Below, piece after piece: positions 1 to 7,354 of a DNA stretch of 15,545 bases. The first letter of the stretch is position 1. Each line of letters begins with the position of its first letter. Under the pieces are notes generated by a model. That model was not told where the DNA came from, made no database searches, and was given only the letters and a program-made list of their open reading frames with translations. Position numbers and translations under genes: made by a program. Origin of the DNA: Rhodospirillaceae bacterium (GTDB taxonomy: Bacteria; Pseudomonadota; Alphaproteobacteria; DSM-16000; Inquilinaceae); the NCBI GenBank assembly GCA_020425485.1, contig JAGQRL010000217.1, forward strand, positions 1 to 15,545, written 5' to 3'.

Positions 1-518
1 ACCTGGTCGGCCCCCTCAGGGCGGCTCTGCACAACCCGACGCTGGCCGACCGTTGGCAGGCGCTGGGCCAGGTGCTGCGGTTCGAAACCTCGCTGCCCGT
101 CAGCCTGAACGAGTTGGCCATCCTGGTGGCCGCACGCCACTGGAACAGCGAGCTGGAATGGACCATCCACGCCCGCGAGGCGCGGCGCGCCGGGCTGGAT
201 ACGGCCGTCATCGAGGATCTGCGGGCGGGCCGCCTGCCCGGCTTCGCCAGCGAAGACCAGCAGGAGATCTACGAATACAGCCGCGAGCTTCTGGAAACCG
301 GCCGCGTCAGCGATGGTGTGTACGGTGCGGTGCGGGCGCGCTGGGGGGTGGTGGGCGTGGTCGAACTGACCGCACTGGTGGGCTACTATTCCATGGTGGC
401 GATGACCCTCAACGCCCACGGCATTCCCCTGCCGGACCACATCTCGCCAGAACTGAACAGTGTTAGCGACGAGCGGACGCCGCTGCCGCCCGCAGCCATG
501 TCGTCGGTAGCGGAATGA
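1..518 (+). CDS. Carboxymuconolactone decarboxylase-family protein (5' partial)
   Basis: The frame is open from position 3 at the left edge to a TGA at 516-518, so the N-terminus lies outside the window; about 171 residues are visible. The segment with NELAILVAARHWNSELEW, followed by IHAREARRAGLD and a C-terminal helix ELTALVGYYSMVAMTLNAHG, is the helical CMD/AhpD fold. The AhpD CxxC redox pair is absent: the corresponding stretch reads EWTIHA, as in 4-carboxymuconolactone decarboxylase-like members rather than peroxidase reductants. CMD proteins remove CO2 from carboxylated lactones in aromatic breakdown, but many paralogues have unknown substrates. A flavin reductase gene starts 10 nt downstream, so the two are probably co-transcribed. 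Family call firm; reaction unknown. Confidence 0.85.
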   Translation, partial: LVGPLRAALHNPTLADRWQALGQVLRFETSLPVSLNELAILVAARHWNSELEWTIHAREARRAGLDTAVIEDLRAGRLPGFASEDQQEIYEYSRELLETGRVSDGVYGAVRARWGVVGVVELTALVGYYSMVAMTLNAHGIPLPDHISPELNSVSDERTPLPPAAMSSVAE

Positions 519-528
519 GGAGAGGTCG

Positions 529-1131
529 GTGTTCTACGACCCAAGAAGCGAACCGCATGGGCTCGCCCACAATCCCTGGACGGCACTTGTGGTGCCCCGC
601 CCCATCGGCTGGATTTCCAGCCTCTCGGTAGACGGTGTCGCCAACCTGGCACCGTACAGCTACTACAACGCCGTTTCGGGCCTGCCGCCCTTCGTGATGT
701 TCTCGTCCGCCGGCCGCAAGGACAGCCAGACCAACATCGAGGCGACGGGCGAGTTCGTGGTCAACATGGCGACGGCGGAGCTGAGGGAGCAGGTCAACCT
801 GTCCTCCGCCATGGTCGCCCCAGCGGTCGACGAGTTCGAGATGACCGGGCTGGCCAAGGCGCCCTGCCGCAACGTCGCCGTGCCGCGCGTGGCCGCTTCG
901 CCCATCGCGCTGGAATGCATTCTCAACCAGGTCGTGCCGCTGATGGCGCGCAACGGCACCCGGGCGCGGTCGGAGGTGATCTTCGGCGAGGTCGTGGGCA
1001 TCCACATTGCCGACGAGGTGATCGTGGATGGCGTGCTGGACATCACCCGCATCCGCCCGCTCGCCCGCCTCGGCTACATGGACTACTCGATCACCGAAGA
1101 GGTCTTCTCGATGGTGCGGCCCGACGCGTAG
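529..1131 (+). CDS. Flavin reductase-family (DIM6/NTAB-like) FMN-binding protein
   Basis: This 200-residue protein has the usual family length. The N-terminal core has VVPRPIGWISSLSVDG, then NLAPYSYYNAVSGLPPFVMFS and GEFVVNM, which are the FMN-binding split-barrel signatures of the flavin reductase-like family. The start is GTG at 529, with a purine-rich GAGGAGAG ribosome site about 5-12 nt upstream and only 10 nt after the previous stop. Such proteins reduce FMN/FAD for a partner monooxygenase or act as flavoproteins themselves. No oxygenase partner is visible in this window; one may lie to the left. Pairing with a CMD-family gene suggests oxidative handling of an aromatic or lactone intermediate (inference). 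Confidence 0.85.
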   Translation: MFYDPRSEPHGLAHNPWTALVVPRPIGWISSLSVDGVANLAPYSYYNAVSGLPPFVMFSSAGRKDSQTNIEATGEFVVNMATAELREQVNLSSAMVAPAVDEFEMTGLAKAPCRNVAVPRVAASPIALECILNQVVPLMARNGTRARSEVIFGEVVGIHIADEVIVDGVLDITRIRPLARLGYMDYSITEEVFSMVRPDA

Positions 1132-1211
1132 GCCCAGAGCGAAGGCCCGGTACTGCTGGGAAAGCAGGCGCCGGTCCCCGCGACAGGGGCTCTGCCCATT
1201 TGCTGGTGGTC

Positions 1212-1318
1212 CTGCGCCTGCCCACTCCCCCACCCGACCGCCCAAGCCATTGTAAAATATTGGGTGGTCGGGTGGGGGAGCGGGCTGGAACCGGCTCTTC
1301 AGATCGCGATAGCGATCT
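1212..1318. terminator. Palindromic region between convergent genes (candidate bidirectional terminator)
   Basis: Arms at 1220-1245 and 1260-1285 pair over about 26 bp with two mismatches around a 14-nt AT-rich loop. A second perfect hairpin, AGATCGC-gata-GCGATCT (1301-1318), overlaps the CoA-transferase stop codon. The region sits between genes facing each other, as expected for a two-way terminator. Neither strand shows a clean T-run, so intrinsic termination is not proven. Confidence 0.5.
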
Positions 1319-2543
1319 AGCCCACGATCCCCTGCTCGCGCAGCTTGGCGATCTCCTCCGCCGACAGGCCGAGATGGGTGTCCAGCACCCAGTCGGTATC
1401 CGCACCCAGTTCCGGCGGCGCCCGGTCGTACACGTTGGGTGTTGCGGAAAAGCGGATCGGATTGGCGATCACGTCGATCTCTCCCGCCGCAGGGTGGGTC
1501 ATGCGGCGGCGCAGGTTGCGGTGGACCACCTGTTCGTCGACGAGCACCTCATCGAAGCTGTTGATAGGCCCGGCGGCGATGCCCACCTCGTCGAGCTTCG
1601 CCTGCAAGGCGGCGGCCTGCCATTCGCCGATGCGTGCGGACAGGATCGGCACCAGCGTTTCCTTGTGGCGCACCCGCTCGATATTGGTGGCATAGCGCAC
1701 ATCGTCGGCCAGCTCCGGGCAGCCGAGCAGCCCGGCGAAGCGGCGGAACTGCGGGTCGTTCCCCACGGCGATCATGATCGGCTTGTCGGCGGCGTTGAAC
1801 ACCTGCCACGGGCAGGTGATCTGCGAAGCGGTGCCGTTGCGGAAGGGCACCTTGCCGTTGGACAGGTAGTTCATCGCCATGTGCGAGGCGGCGTGCACCT
1901 GGGTGTCGTACAGCGCGATGTCGAGATGCTGGCCCTGCCCACCCCCGGCATCGCGGTGGTTGAGGGCGGCGAGAATGGCGATGACGGCGTAGCACCCCGC
2001 GGTGATGTCTGAGATCGAGTAGCCGACCAGGTTCGGCCCGGCCCCCGGCTGGCCATCGGGCACGCCGGTGATGCTCATGATCCCGGTCACCGCCTGGAAC
2101 ACCGGATCGTAGCCCGGCCGGGCCGAGCGCGGATTGGTCTGCCCGTAGCCGGTGACGGAGCAATAGACCAGGCGCGGGTTCACCTTGGACAGCGTCTCGT
2201 AGTCCAGGTTGAACTTGGCCATGTTGCCAAGCTTGAAATTCTCGATCAGCACGTCGGCGTCGGCCGCCAGGTCGGCGACGATCTTCTGGCCTTCCGGCTT
2301 CGACATATCCACCGCCAGCGACCGCTTGCCGCGGTTCATGGCCAGGAAGGACGAGGTTACTCCGGTCTCGCCACCGTCGGCGTTGAGATGGGGAACGCCC
2401 ATGCGCCGCACATCGTCTCCACCCTGCACATGTTCGATCTTGATAACCTCGGCTCCAAAATCGGCTAACATCTGTGCCGCCCAGGGGCCTGCGAAGACTC
2501 TGCTGAGATCCAGAACCTTCACATGAGACATGCTGCCGGACAC
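1317..2543 (-). CDS. CaiB/BaiF (family III) CoA-transferase
   Basis: Family III CoA-transferases move CoA between carboxylic acids through an aspartyl-CoA thioester. This 408-residue protein has the full length and order: KVLDLSRVFAGPWAAQMLADFGAEVIKIE at the N-terminus (split here at residues 9-37), NRGKRSLAVD at 70-79, DVLIENFKLGNM at 97-108, and SISDITAG. In SISDITAG, Asp179 matches the catalytic Asp of formyl-CoA transferase. GQGQHLDIALYD follows. The start is GTG at 2543 with AGGAGG 5 nt upstream; ATG at 2531 is an alternative. It is divergent from the GntR regulator over 174 bp. Its likely job is to activate the imported acid or its hydrated product with CoA. Donor and acceptor are unknown. 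Confidence 0.92.
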   Translation of the reverse strand: MSGSMSHVKVLDLSRVFAGPWAAQMLADFGAEVIKIEHVQGGDDVRRMGVPHLNADGGETGVTSSFLAMNRGKRSLAVDMSKPEGQKIVADLAADADVLIENFKLGNMAKFNLDYETLSKVNPRLVYCSVTGYGQTNPRSARPGYDPVFQAVTGIMSITGVPDGQPGAGPNLVGYSISDITAGCYAVIAILAALNHRDAGGGQGQHLDIALYDTQVHAASHMAMNYLSNGKVPFRNGTASQITCPWQVFNAADKPIMIAVGNDPQFRRFAGLLGCPELADDVRYATNIERVRHKETLVPILSARIGEWQAAALQAKLDEVGIAAGPINSFDEVLVDEQVVHRNLRRRMTHPAAGEIDVIANPIRFSATPNVYDRAPPELGADTDWVLDTHLGLSAEEIAKLREQGIVG

Positions 2544-2717
2544 GAAAACCTCCTACTCGTCGTACGCAAGGACCAACCCGACACCGCTGATCAACCCAAT
2601 TGTCATCCGATTTGAACGCGTTGCGCGATCAATCAAAAATGCAATAAGCTAGCATATCGGTCAGTCAGCATACCCAACCGACCGTACGTCCGGCAATGAA
2701 CTATTCGGAGTGAGCGT
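2544..2717. promoter_or_regulatory. Divergent control region of CoA-transferase and GntR genes
   Basis: This 174-bp region is clearly more AT-rich than its flanks. It contains ATAAGCTA at 2644-2651, a half-site of the palindrome found at three other leaders in this locus, followed by GCATAT at the same spacing but with a poor second half. A separate inverted pair, CGGTC (2658-2662) and GACCG (2680-2684), lies nearer the regulator start. Autoregulation by the GntR protein and shared control of the CoA-transferase are plausible. No consensus -35/-10 pair stands out. Confidence 0.45.
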
Positions 2718-3473
2718 ATGCAGAAAGCTCTTGAGCGATCGCGAACGGCCTCGGCCCTGTCGAAGAGTGCGGTCGCCCGCTATCTGCAGCTTTCCGCCCT
2801 GTTCCGCCGCCGCATCCAGACCGGCGAATGGCCCGTGGACTCCCGCATTCCCACGGTGGAGGAGCTGGCCAAGGAGTGCGGCGTCGCCAACATGACCATC
2901 CGCCAGGCGCTCAGCGTGCTGGAGGAGGAAGGGCTGATCGAGCGCTTCCGCGCCAAGGGCACCTTCGTGCGCAAGCGCAAGCGCCGCGACCTGTGGTGCG
3001 CCGTCCAGACCGACTGGAACGGCCTGCTGATGTCGCGCGACGACGCCGAGATCGAGGTGCTCAACGCCGACAACGGGTCGATGCCCACCGACTTCCCCGC
3101 CGAGGTGGGCGAGCTGGCGGCCAGCTACATGCATCTGCGCCGGCTGCACCGCCGCGAGGGCGAGGCGTTCCTGTTGGCCGACGTCTATATCGACGAACGC
3201 ATCTGCGCGAAGATCGACCGGGCCGATTTCGGCCGCAAGACGGCGATGCGGCTGATTGCCGACGTGCCAGGCGTGAAGGTGGTGGCCGCGCGGCAGATCC
3301 TCACCATCGGCTCCGCCGACCCGGAAATCAGCGAACTGCTGAGCGTGCCGCTGGGCGACCCCGTCGCCTATGTCCAGCGTGCCGCGGTGGTGGAAGACGG
3401 CACCATGGGCCTGATCGCCAACGGCATCTACCGCGGCGACATGGTGCGGGTGGACATCAAGCTGCTGACCTGA
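2718..3473 (+). CDS. GntR-family transcriptional regulator, HutC/UTRA type
   Basis: This 251-residue protein has two domains. Residues 16-88 form a GntR winged helix (IPTVEELAKECGVANMTIRQ, then LEEEGLIERFRAKGTFVRK). From about 130 to the end is a UTRA-type ligand domain (LRRLHRREGEAFLLADVYI, then VYIDERICAKI, and the typical end of HutC proteins). The ATG at 2718 has GGAG 8 nt upstream. HutC-type regulators are usually repressors released by a pathway metabolite. It is the only regulator in the catabolic half and is divergent from the CoA-transferase gene. It is therefore the best candidate to bind the 22-bp palindromes ahead of the dehydrogenase, hydratase and tctC genes (inference). Confidence 0.93.
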   Translation: MQKALERSRTASALSKSAVARYLQLSALFRRRIQTGEWPVDSRIPTVEELAKECGVANMTIRQALSVLEEEGLIERFRAKGTFVRKRKRRDLWCAVQTDWNGLLMSRDDAEIEVLNADNGSMPTDFPAEVGELAASYMHLRRLHRREGEAFLLADVYIDERICAKIDRADFGRKTAMRLIADVPGVKVVAARQILTIGSADPEISELLSVPLGDPVAYVQRAAVVEDGTMGLIANGIYRGDMVRVDIKLLT

Positions 3474-3523
3474 GCGGCCCGCCGGCCGCACCGGCGCCTG
3501 GGTGGGGAAGCGGGCCGGCGCAG
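3474..3523. terminator. Hairpin and repeat between convergent regulator and tctA genes
   Basis: Directly after the regulator stop is GCGGCC-cgcc-GGCCGC (3474-3489). It is followed by a 24-nt stretch (3500-3523) nearly identical to the minus strand of 1212-1235. The next gene faces this one and ends at 3541, so a two-way terminator role is likely. No T-run is visible. Confidence 0.4.
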
Positions 3524-3540
3524 ACTGCACAAGAAGATCG

Positions 3541-5058
3541 CTAGGCTTCGTCGACGGAGTATTTGGCCAGGCGCCGCGCGCCGAACCATCTGCGCACGCC
3601 GCCCAGCACCGCCCACAGCACCAGCAGGCCCGATATGGCGAGGATGGTTCCGGTGAGCGGATCGGCCACCAGGCGGTAGGGATCGCCCCTGGCCATCAGC
3701 ATCGCCCGCCGCAGGTTCTCCTCCAGCATCGGCCCCAGCACAAAGCCCAGGATCAGGGGGGCCGGGGAATAGCCGACGCGCTGCAGCAGGTAGCCCAGGG
3801 CACCGAAGATCACCACCAGCCACACGTCGAACACGCTCGTCCGCATGGAGAACACGCCAATGCAGATCAGCGCGATCACCACCGGGTAGATGAACTTGTA
3901 GGGGAACTGCAGAACCCGCACCCACATGCCGATCAGCGGCACGTTGAGGATGAGCAGGAAGATGTTGCCGATCCAGAAGCTGGCGATCAGGCCCCAGAAC
4001 ACGGTCGGATGATCGGAAACCAGCAGCGGCCCCGGCGAGATCCCGTGGATCATCAAGGCACCCAGCATGATCGACATGGTGGCGCTGCCGGGAATGCCGA
4101 TGGTGAGCGTGGGAATGAAGGCGGTCTGGGCGGCCGCGTTGTTGGCGGATTCCGGGGCGGCGATGCCTTCGATGGCGCCCTTGCCGAAGCGCGACTTGTC
4201 CTTCGCCACGCGGATCTCCGTGGCATAGGCGAGGAAGGCGGAAATCACCACGCCGGTGCCGGGCAACGCGCCCAGGAAGCCGCCGATGGAACTGCCGCGC
4301 GCCATCGGTTTCAGGGTGCGCCGCATGTCGGCCCGCGTCGGCACCATGCTGCGCAGCGTGACCCTTTGGGTGATCTTGCGCTCGCTCGATCCGCGCACCG
4401 AGCTGATCACCTCGGCCACGCCGAACAGGCCCATCGCCATGGCCACCAGGCTCACGCCGTCGCGCAGTTCCAGGAAGTCGAAGGTGTAGCGGAATTCCCC
4501 TGAGGTCACATCGGTGCCGACGGTGCCCAGGAGCAGGCCCAGCACCACCATGATGAGGCCCTTGATCACCGAGCCTCCCCCCACCGTCACCGCCGCCACA
4601 AGCCCCAGCAGCATCAGCGCGAAATAGTCACCCGGCCCGAAGCTCAGCCCGATCCGGGCGATCGCCGGGCCGAAGCCCATGAGGGCGACAATGCCGACCG
4701 TACCGCCGACGAAGGAGGCGATGGCGGTGATGAACAGCGCCACCCCCGCCCGGCCCTGCTTGGCCAGCGGGTTGCCGTCCAGGCAGGTAACGGCGTGGGA
4801 GGGCGTGCCCGGCAGATTGAGCAGGATCGATGCGATCGACCCGCCGTATTCGCCGCCGTAGTAGATCCCGCCCAGCATGATCAGCGCGGTCGTCGGCTCC
4901 AGGTAGAAGGTCAGCGGCAGCAGCATCGAGATGGCGGCCAGCGACCCCAGGCCCGGCAGCACACCGATGAAGGTGCCGAGGAACACGCCGAGGAAGCAGT
5001 AGAACAGGTTGGTCGCGGTGAAGGCCGTGGCGAAGCCGAGCGCCATGTTCTCAAGCAT
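3541..5058 (-). CDS. tctA: Tripartite tricarboxylate transporter large membrane subunit TctA
   Basis: TctA is the roughly 12-helix permease of TTT carriers. It takes substrate from a periplasmic receptor and drives uptake with an ion gradient. The 505 residues match the family length. The N-terminal signature is clear: GVFLGTFIGVLPGLGSL, then GGIYYGGEYGGSIASILLN and PGTPSHAVTCLDG. A second copy of the motif lies mid-protein (GALPGTGVVISAFLAYATE, then PESANNAAAQTAFIPTL). Many hydrophobic segments follow. The ATG lies 4 nt after the TctB stop, so translation is probably coupled. It is last in the tctC-tctB-tctA order. The symbol denotes family only; the substrate need not be a tricarboxylate. 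Confidence 0.95.
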   Translation of the reverse strand: MLENMALGFATAFTATNLFYCFLGVFLGTFIGVLPGLGSLAAISMLLPLTFYLEPTTALIMLGGIYYGGEYGGSIASILLNLPGTPSHAVTCLDGNPLAKQGRAGVALFITAIASFVGGTVGIVALMGFGPAIARIGLSFGPGDYFALMLLGLVAAVTVGGGSVIKGLIMVVLGLLLGTVGTDVTSGEFRYTFDFLELRDGVSLVAMAMGLFGVAEVISSVRGSSERKITQRVTLRSMVPTRADMRRTLKPMARGSSIGGFLGALPGTGVVISAFLAYATEIRVAKDKSRFGKGAIEGIAAPESANNAAAQTAFIPTLTIGIPGSATMSIMLGALMIHGISPGPLLVSDHPTVFWGLIASFWIGNIFLLILNVPLIGMWVRVLQFPYKFIYPVVIALICIGVFSMRTSVFDVWLVVIFGALGYLLQRVGYSPAPLILGFVLGPMLEENLRRAMLMARGDPYRLVADPLTGTILAISGLLVLWAVLGGVRRWFGARRLAKYSVDEA

Positions 5059-5062
5059 GTCG

Positions 5063-5512
5063 TCACAACCCCCAGCGGAACAGTGGAAGGGTTATGCCGA
5101 GCAGGCGCGAGAACAGCAGCCACGCCGCAAAGCACGTGACCAGCGACAGGACGGTGGCGGGCAGCCAGCCATAGCCGCGTTCCGACAGGGTGGAGAACAG
5201 GATCACGACGAAAAAGGCGGGGACCAGCCCGAACAGGGAAATCGCCACCGCGAACCCGCCAACCGCCCCCAGGATCGCCACCAGCGGGCGCCAATCCAGC
5301 GTCGGCGAGTCGTCCGGATCGGGCTTGAGGACCGCCGAAACGGCTTCCGCCAGCGCCAGCACGGTCAAGAGACCGGACAGCACCAGGGGGAAGTACCCCG
5401 GCCCCATGCGCGTCGCACTTCCGAAGTCGTAGTCGAGCCCGATGACGAATGCGGCTGCGCCGATGGCCGCCAAGATGGTTGCGACCACCAGCCGGAGAGA
5501 GACGAGGCTCAT
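5063..5512 (-). CDS. tctB: Tripartite tricarboxylate transporter small membrane subunit TctB
   Basis: This 149-residue membrane protein has four predicted hydrophobic segments: about 8-26, 43-62, 79-107 (split) and 118-137. The motif GSATRMGPGYFPLVLSGLL is the TctB signature (G-PG-FP after the first helix). The ATG at 5512 has GGGGGA about 7 nt upstream. It sits between the receptor and the large subunit; a 58-nt gap with a perfect hairpin separates it from tctC. The role of TctB in TTT carriers is accessory and poorly defined, but it is needed for transport in characterised systems. Confidence 0.92.
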   Translation of the reverse strand: MSLVSLRLVVATILAAIGAAAFVIGLDYDFGSATRMGPGYFPLVLSGLLTVLALAEAVSAVLKPDPDDSPTLDWRPLVAILGAVGGFAVAISLFGLVPAFFVVILFSTLSERGYGWLPATVLSLVTCFAAWLLFSRLLGITLPLFRWGL

Positions 5513-5540
5513 CCAGAGTCCCCCCTGCAGGTGGAGGAAC

Positions 5541-5562
5541 GGGGGCAGCCGCCGCTGCCCCC
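5541..5562 (-). promoter_or_regulatory. Intercistronic hairpin between tctC and tctB
   Basis: GGGGGCAGC-cgcc-GCTGCCCCC is a perfect 9-bp stem with a 4-nt loop lying just after the receptor stop codon. There is no U-run on the transcribed strand, so it more likely protects the tctC message 3' end or partly attenuates readthrough. Either would keep receptor levels above permease levels. This role is inferred. Confidence 0.5.
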
Positions 5563-5570
5563 TGTCGATA

Positions 5571-6566
5571 TCATTCCGTCGCGATGCCCAGCGCGGCGAT
5601 CACGCCCTCCCACTTTTCGCGCTCCTGATCAAGGAACGCGGTGGCTTCCGCCGGCGTGGTGATCGTCGGGGCCAACCCCTGCTCGGCATAGGCGGCCAGA
5701 ACGTCGGCATCCTGCATCGCGGTGTTCAAGGCTTCCGACAGCCGCATCTGCACGTCTTCCGGCGTGCCCTGGGGCGTTACCAGCAGGTTCCACAGCGTCG
5801 CCGTGAAGCCCTCGAAGCCGCTCTCCATCACCGTGGGAACCTCGGGCATCAGCGGCGAGCGCTCCGGCGACGTCACGGCATAGGGATAGATGCCACCGGC
5901 GCGCACCTGCTCCGCCGATCCCGGCGTCGTCAGCAGGGCGATGTCCACATGCCCGCCCAGCACGTCGTTCATCAGCGGCGTGTTGCCCTGATAGGGGATG
6001 TGCAGCATTTCCACATCGGCGAGGCTGAGGAGGTATTCCATCGCCAGGTGGCCCGGCGTGCCCACGCCGGAACTGCCGTAGGTCAGCTCGCCGGGATGGT
6101 CGGCGGCGTATTGCAGAAGCTCTTCCAGGGTCTGCGGCTCCAGGCCGGTGCGGCCGGCGATCACCAGGCCGAGCGTGCCCATGACGCCGACGATGTCGAG
6201 CTGGCTGTCGATGTCGTAGCCGGTGTCGCGACCCGTCGCGGCAACCAGGATGGAGGATCCCAGTCCGCTGACGCCGAGCGTGTAGCCGTCGGGCTCCGAG
6301 GTGGCGACATAGGCGATGCCGACGGTGCCGCTGGCCCCCGGGCGGTTTTCCACCAGCACGGGCTGCCCCAGCGTCTCGCTCATGTTCTCCGCCAGGATCC
6401 GCGCGACCACATCGGTCGACCCGCCCGGCGGGAAGCCGACGACGAGCGTCACCGGGCCGTCGGGGTAGTCCTGGGCCAGCGCGGCCCCGGCACTCATGAC
6501 CGCAAGCCCGGCGAGGGCCCCCGCCGCGATCGTACGGCAGGCGTTGTTCCAGGTTTGGCTCAGCAT
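5571..6566 (-). CDS. tctC: TctC/Bug-family periplasmic solute receptor
   Basis: The 331-residue protein begins with a Sec signal peptide (hydrophobic core about 13-30; likely cut after A-A-L-A at residue 31). The mature part shows the Bug hallmarks: VTLVVGFPPGGSTDVVARIL, then VENRPGASGTVG, PDGYTLG, YGSSGVGTPGHLAMEYL, and IPYQGNTPLMNDVLGGHVD. Bug receptors capture carboxylates in the periplasm, often recognising a carboxylate through main-chain contacts in the first two loops. The ATG at 6566 is preferred over an upstream start because AGGGAGA lies about 8 nt ahead and the signal peptide then begins properly. It is first in the transporter operon, with its own palindrome-bearing leader. The substrate is unknown. 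Confidence 0.93.
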   Translation of the reverse strand: MLSQTWNNACRTIAAGALAGLAVMSAGAALAQDYPDGPVTLVVGFPPGGSTDVVARILAENMSETLGQPVLVENRPGASGTVGIAYVATSEPDGYTLGVSGLGSSILVAATGRDTGYDIDSQLDIVGVMGTLGLVIAGRTGLEPQTLEELLQYAADHPGELTYGSSGVGTPGHLAMEYLLSLADVEMLHIPYQGNTPLMNDVLGGHVDIALLTTPGSAEQVRAGGIYPYAVTSPERSPLMPEVPTVMESGFEGFTATLWNLLVTPQGTPEDVQMRLSEALNTAMQDADVLAAYAEQGLAPTITTPAEATAFLDQEREKWEGVIAALGIATE

Positions 6567-6724
6567 CTGGACGATCTCCCTAAGGTTATTTTTTGTTGGG
6601 ATACGCGGATCCCACACCTCCGCCACGGCGAAAGGCTAGCCATATAGCTTTTACACTTTTAGACCTGCGACACAAGCGCTTTGTTGCTCCCGGTGTGTAT
6701 CCCGGTGTGTACGGGGCGATCCCG
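6567..6724 (-). promoter_or_regulatory. tctC leader and promoter region
   Basis: This 158-nt gap between the hydratase beta stop and the tctC start holds several elements. There is a perfect 12-bp tandem duplication (6688-6711), the 22-bp palindrome at 6631-6652, and a hairpin TGGGAT-acgcgg-ATCCCA (6597-6614). On the minus strand the palindrome centre contains TATATG, a possible -10. No convincing -35 is visible. Confidence 0.4.
6631..6652. promoter_or_regulatory. Candidate operator B (tctC)
   Basis: AAAGGCTA-gccata-TAGCTTTT is a palindrome with one mismatch in eight per arm. It lies 65 nt before the tctC start and shares its 8-6-8 geometry with two other sites in this locus. It overlaps a possible -10 (TATATG on the minus strand), which would suit a repressor. 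Confidence 0.55.
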
Positions 6725-7354
6725 TCAGCCGCCGCCGCCGCGCGCAGCGCGAAGCTGGTCCAGCACGGTTTCGCGCCGCTCCAGCGCCGTCGCCAAGGTC
6801 CGGTCGTAGAGACTGTCGCCATGGGCATCGATGCCCACGGTGAGGGGGCCGAGGCGCTCCACCTCGATCCTGGCGATGCGGTAGTGGGAGATCATCTCCG
6901 GCCAGCCGATGCCGGTGATCTTGCGGATCGCCGCACTGATGATGGGCGCACCGCCGCCGAGAAACGACAGGTAGACGCAGCCGCAGTCCGCCATCGCCCG
7001 CGCGCACTCCGCATTCAGCCCGCCCTTGCCGCCTGTGGCGCGCAAGCCCAGCCCGGCGATCAGCCGCGGCATGTGGCCGTTGAAGCGGGTGCTCGTGGTG
7101 GGGTTCATGTAGACGATGCTGAGGCTGCCGTCCGCGGCCTCCGCGTTCAGGCTGCCCAGGTGAAACAGCGCCCCACCGGCCATGTCGAACGGCAGCGGTT
7201 CGGCACCCTCCAGGCACGCCAGAAGCCGGTCATGCGTCGGCAGGCCGGCCGTGGCGAAGATCTCTCCGGTGAGATGGACGATGTCGCCGACCCGGAGGCT
7301 GCGCACCGCCGCCTCGCTCAACGGCAGCGCCAGGTCGTGTTCGGCCACCGTCAT
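6725..7354 (-). CDS. Class I fumarase/tartrate dehydratase-type hydro-lyase, beta subunit
   Basis: This 209-residue protein corresponds to the C-terminal domain of class I fumarase or to TtdB-type beta subunits. Visible motifs are LRVGDIVHLTGEIFATAGLP-T-HDR near the N-terminus (residues about 20-43), GGALFHLG, the NPTTSTRFNGHMPRLI block, and GGKGGLNAECA followed by GCVYLSFLGGGAP. The ATG at 7354 overlaps the alpha stop codon as ATGA, showing coupled translation of the two subunits. It works with alpha to add or remove water stereospecifically on a dicarboxylate. Candidates within the family are fumarate/malate, tartrate/oxaloacetate and mesaconate/citramalate; sequence alone does not decide. 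Confidence 0.9.
   Translation of the reverse strand: MTVAEHDLALPLSEAAVRSLRVGDIVHLTGEIFATAGLPTHDRLLACLEGAEPLPFDMAGGALFHLGSLNAEAADGSLSIVYMNPTTSTRFNGHMPRLIAGLGLRATGGKGGLNAECARAMADCGCVYLSFLGGGAPIISAAIRKITGIGWPEMISHYRIARIEVERLGPLTVGIDAHGDSLYDRTLATALERRETVLDQLRAARGGGG

Noticed and set aside
3502..4503. Long plus-strand frame opposite tctA
   Set aside because: His/Gln/Asp-rich mirror of a clear transporter gene; typical antisense shadow in GC-rich DNA.
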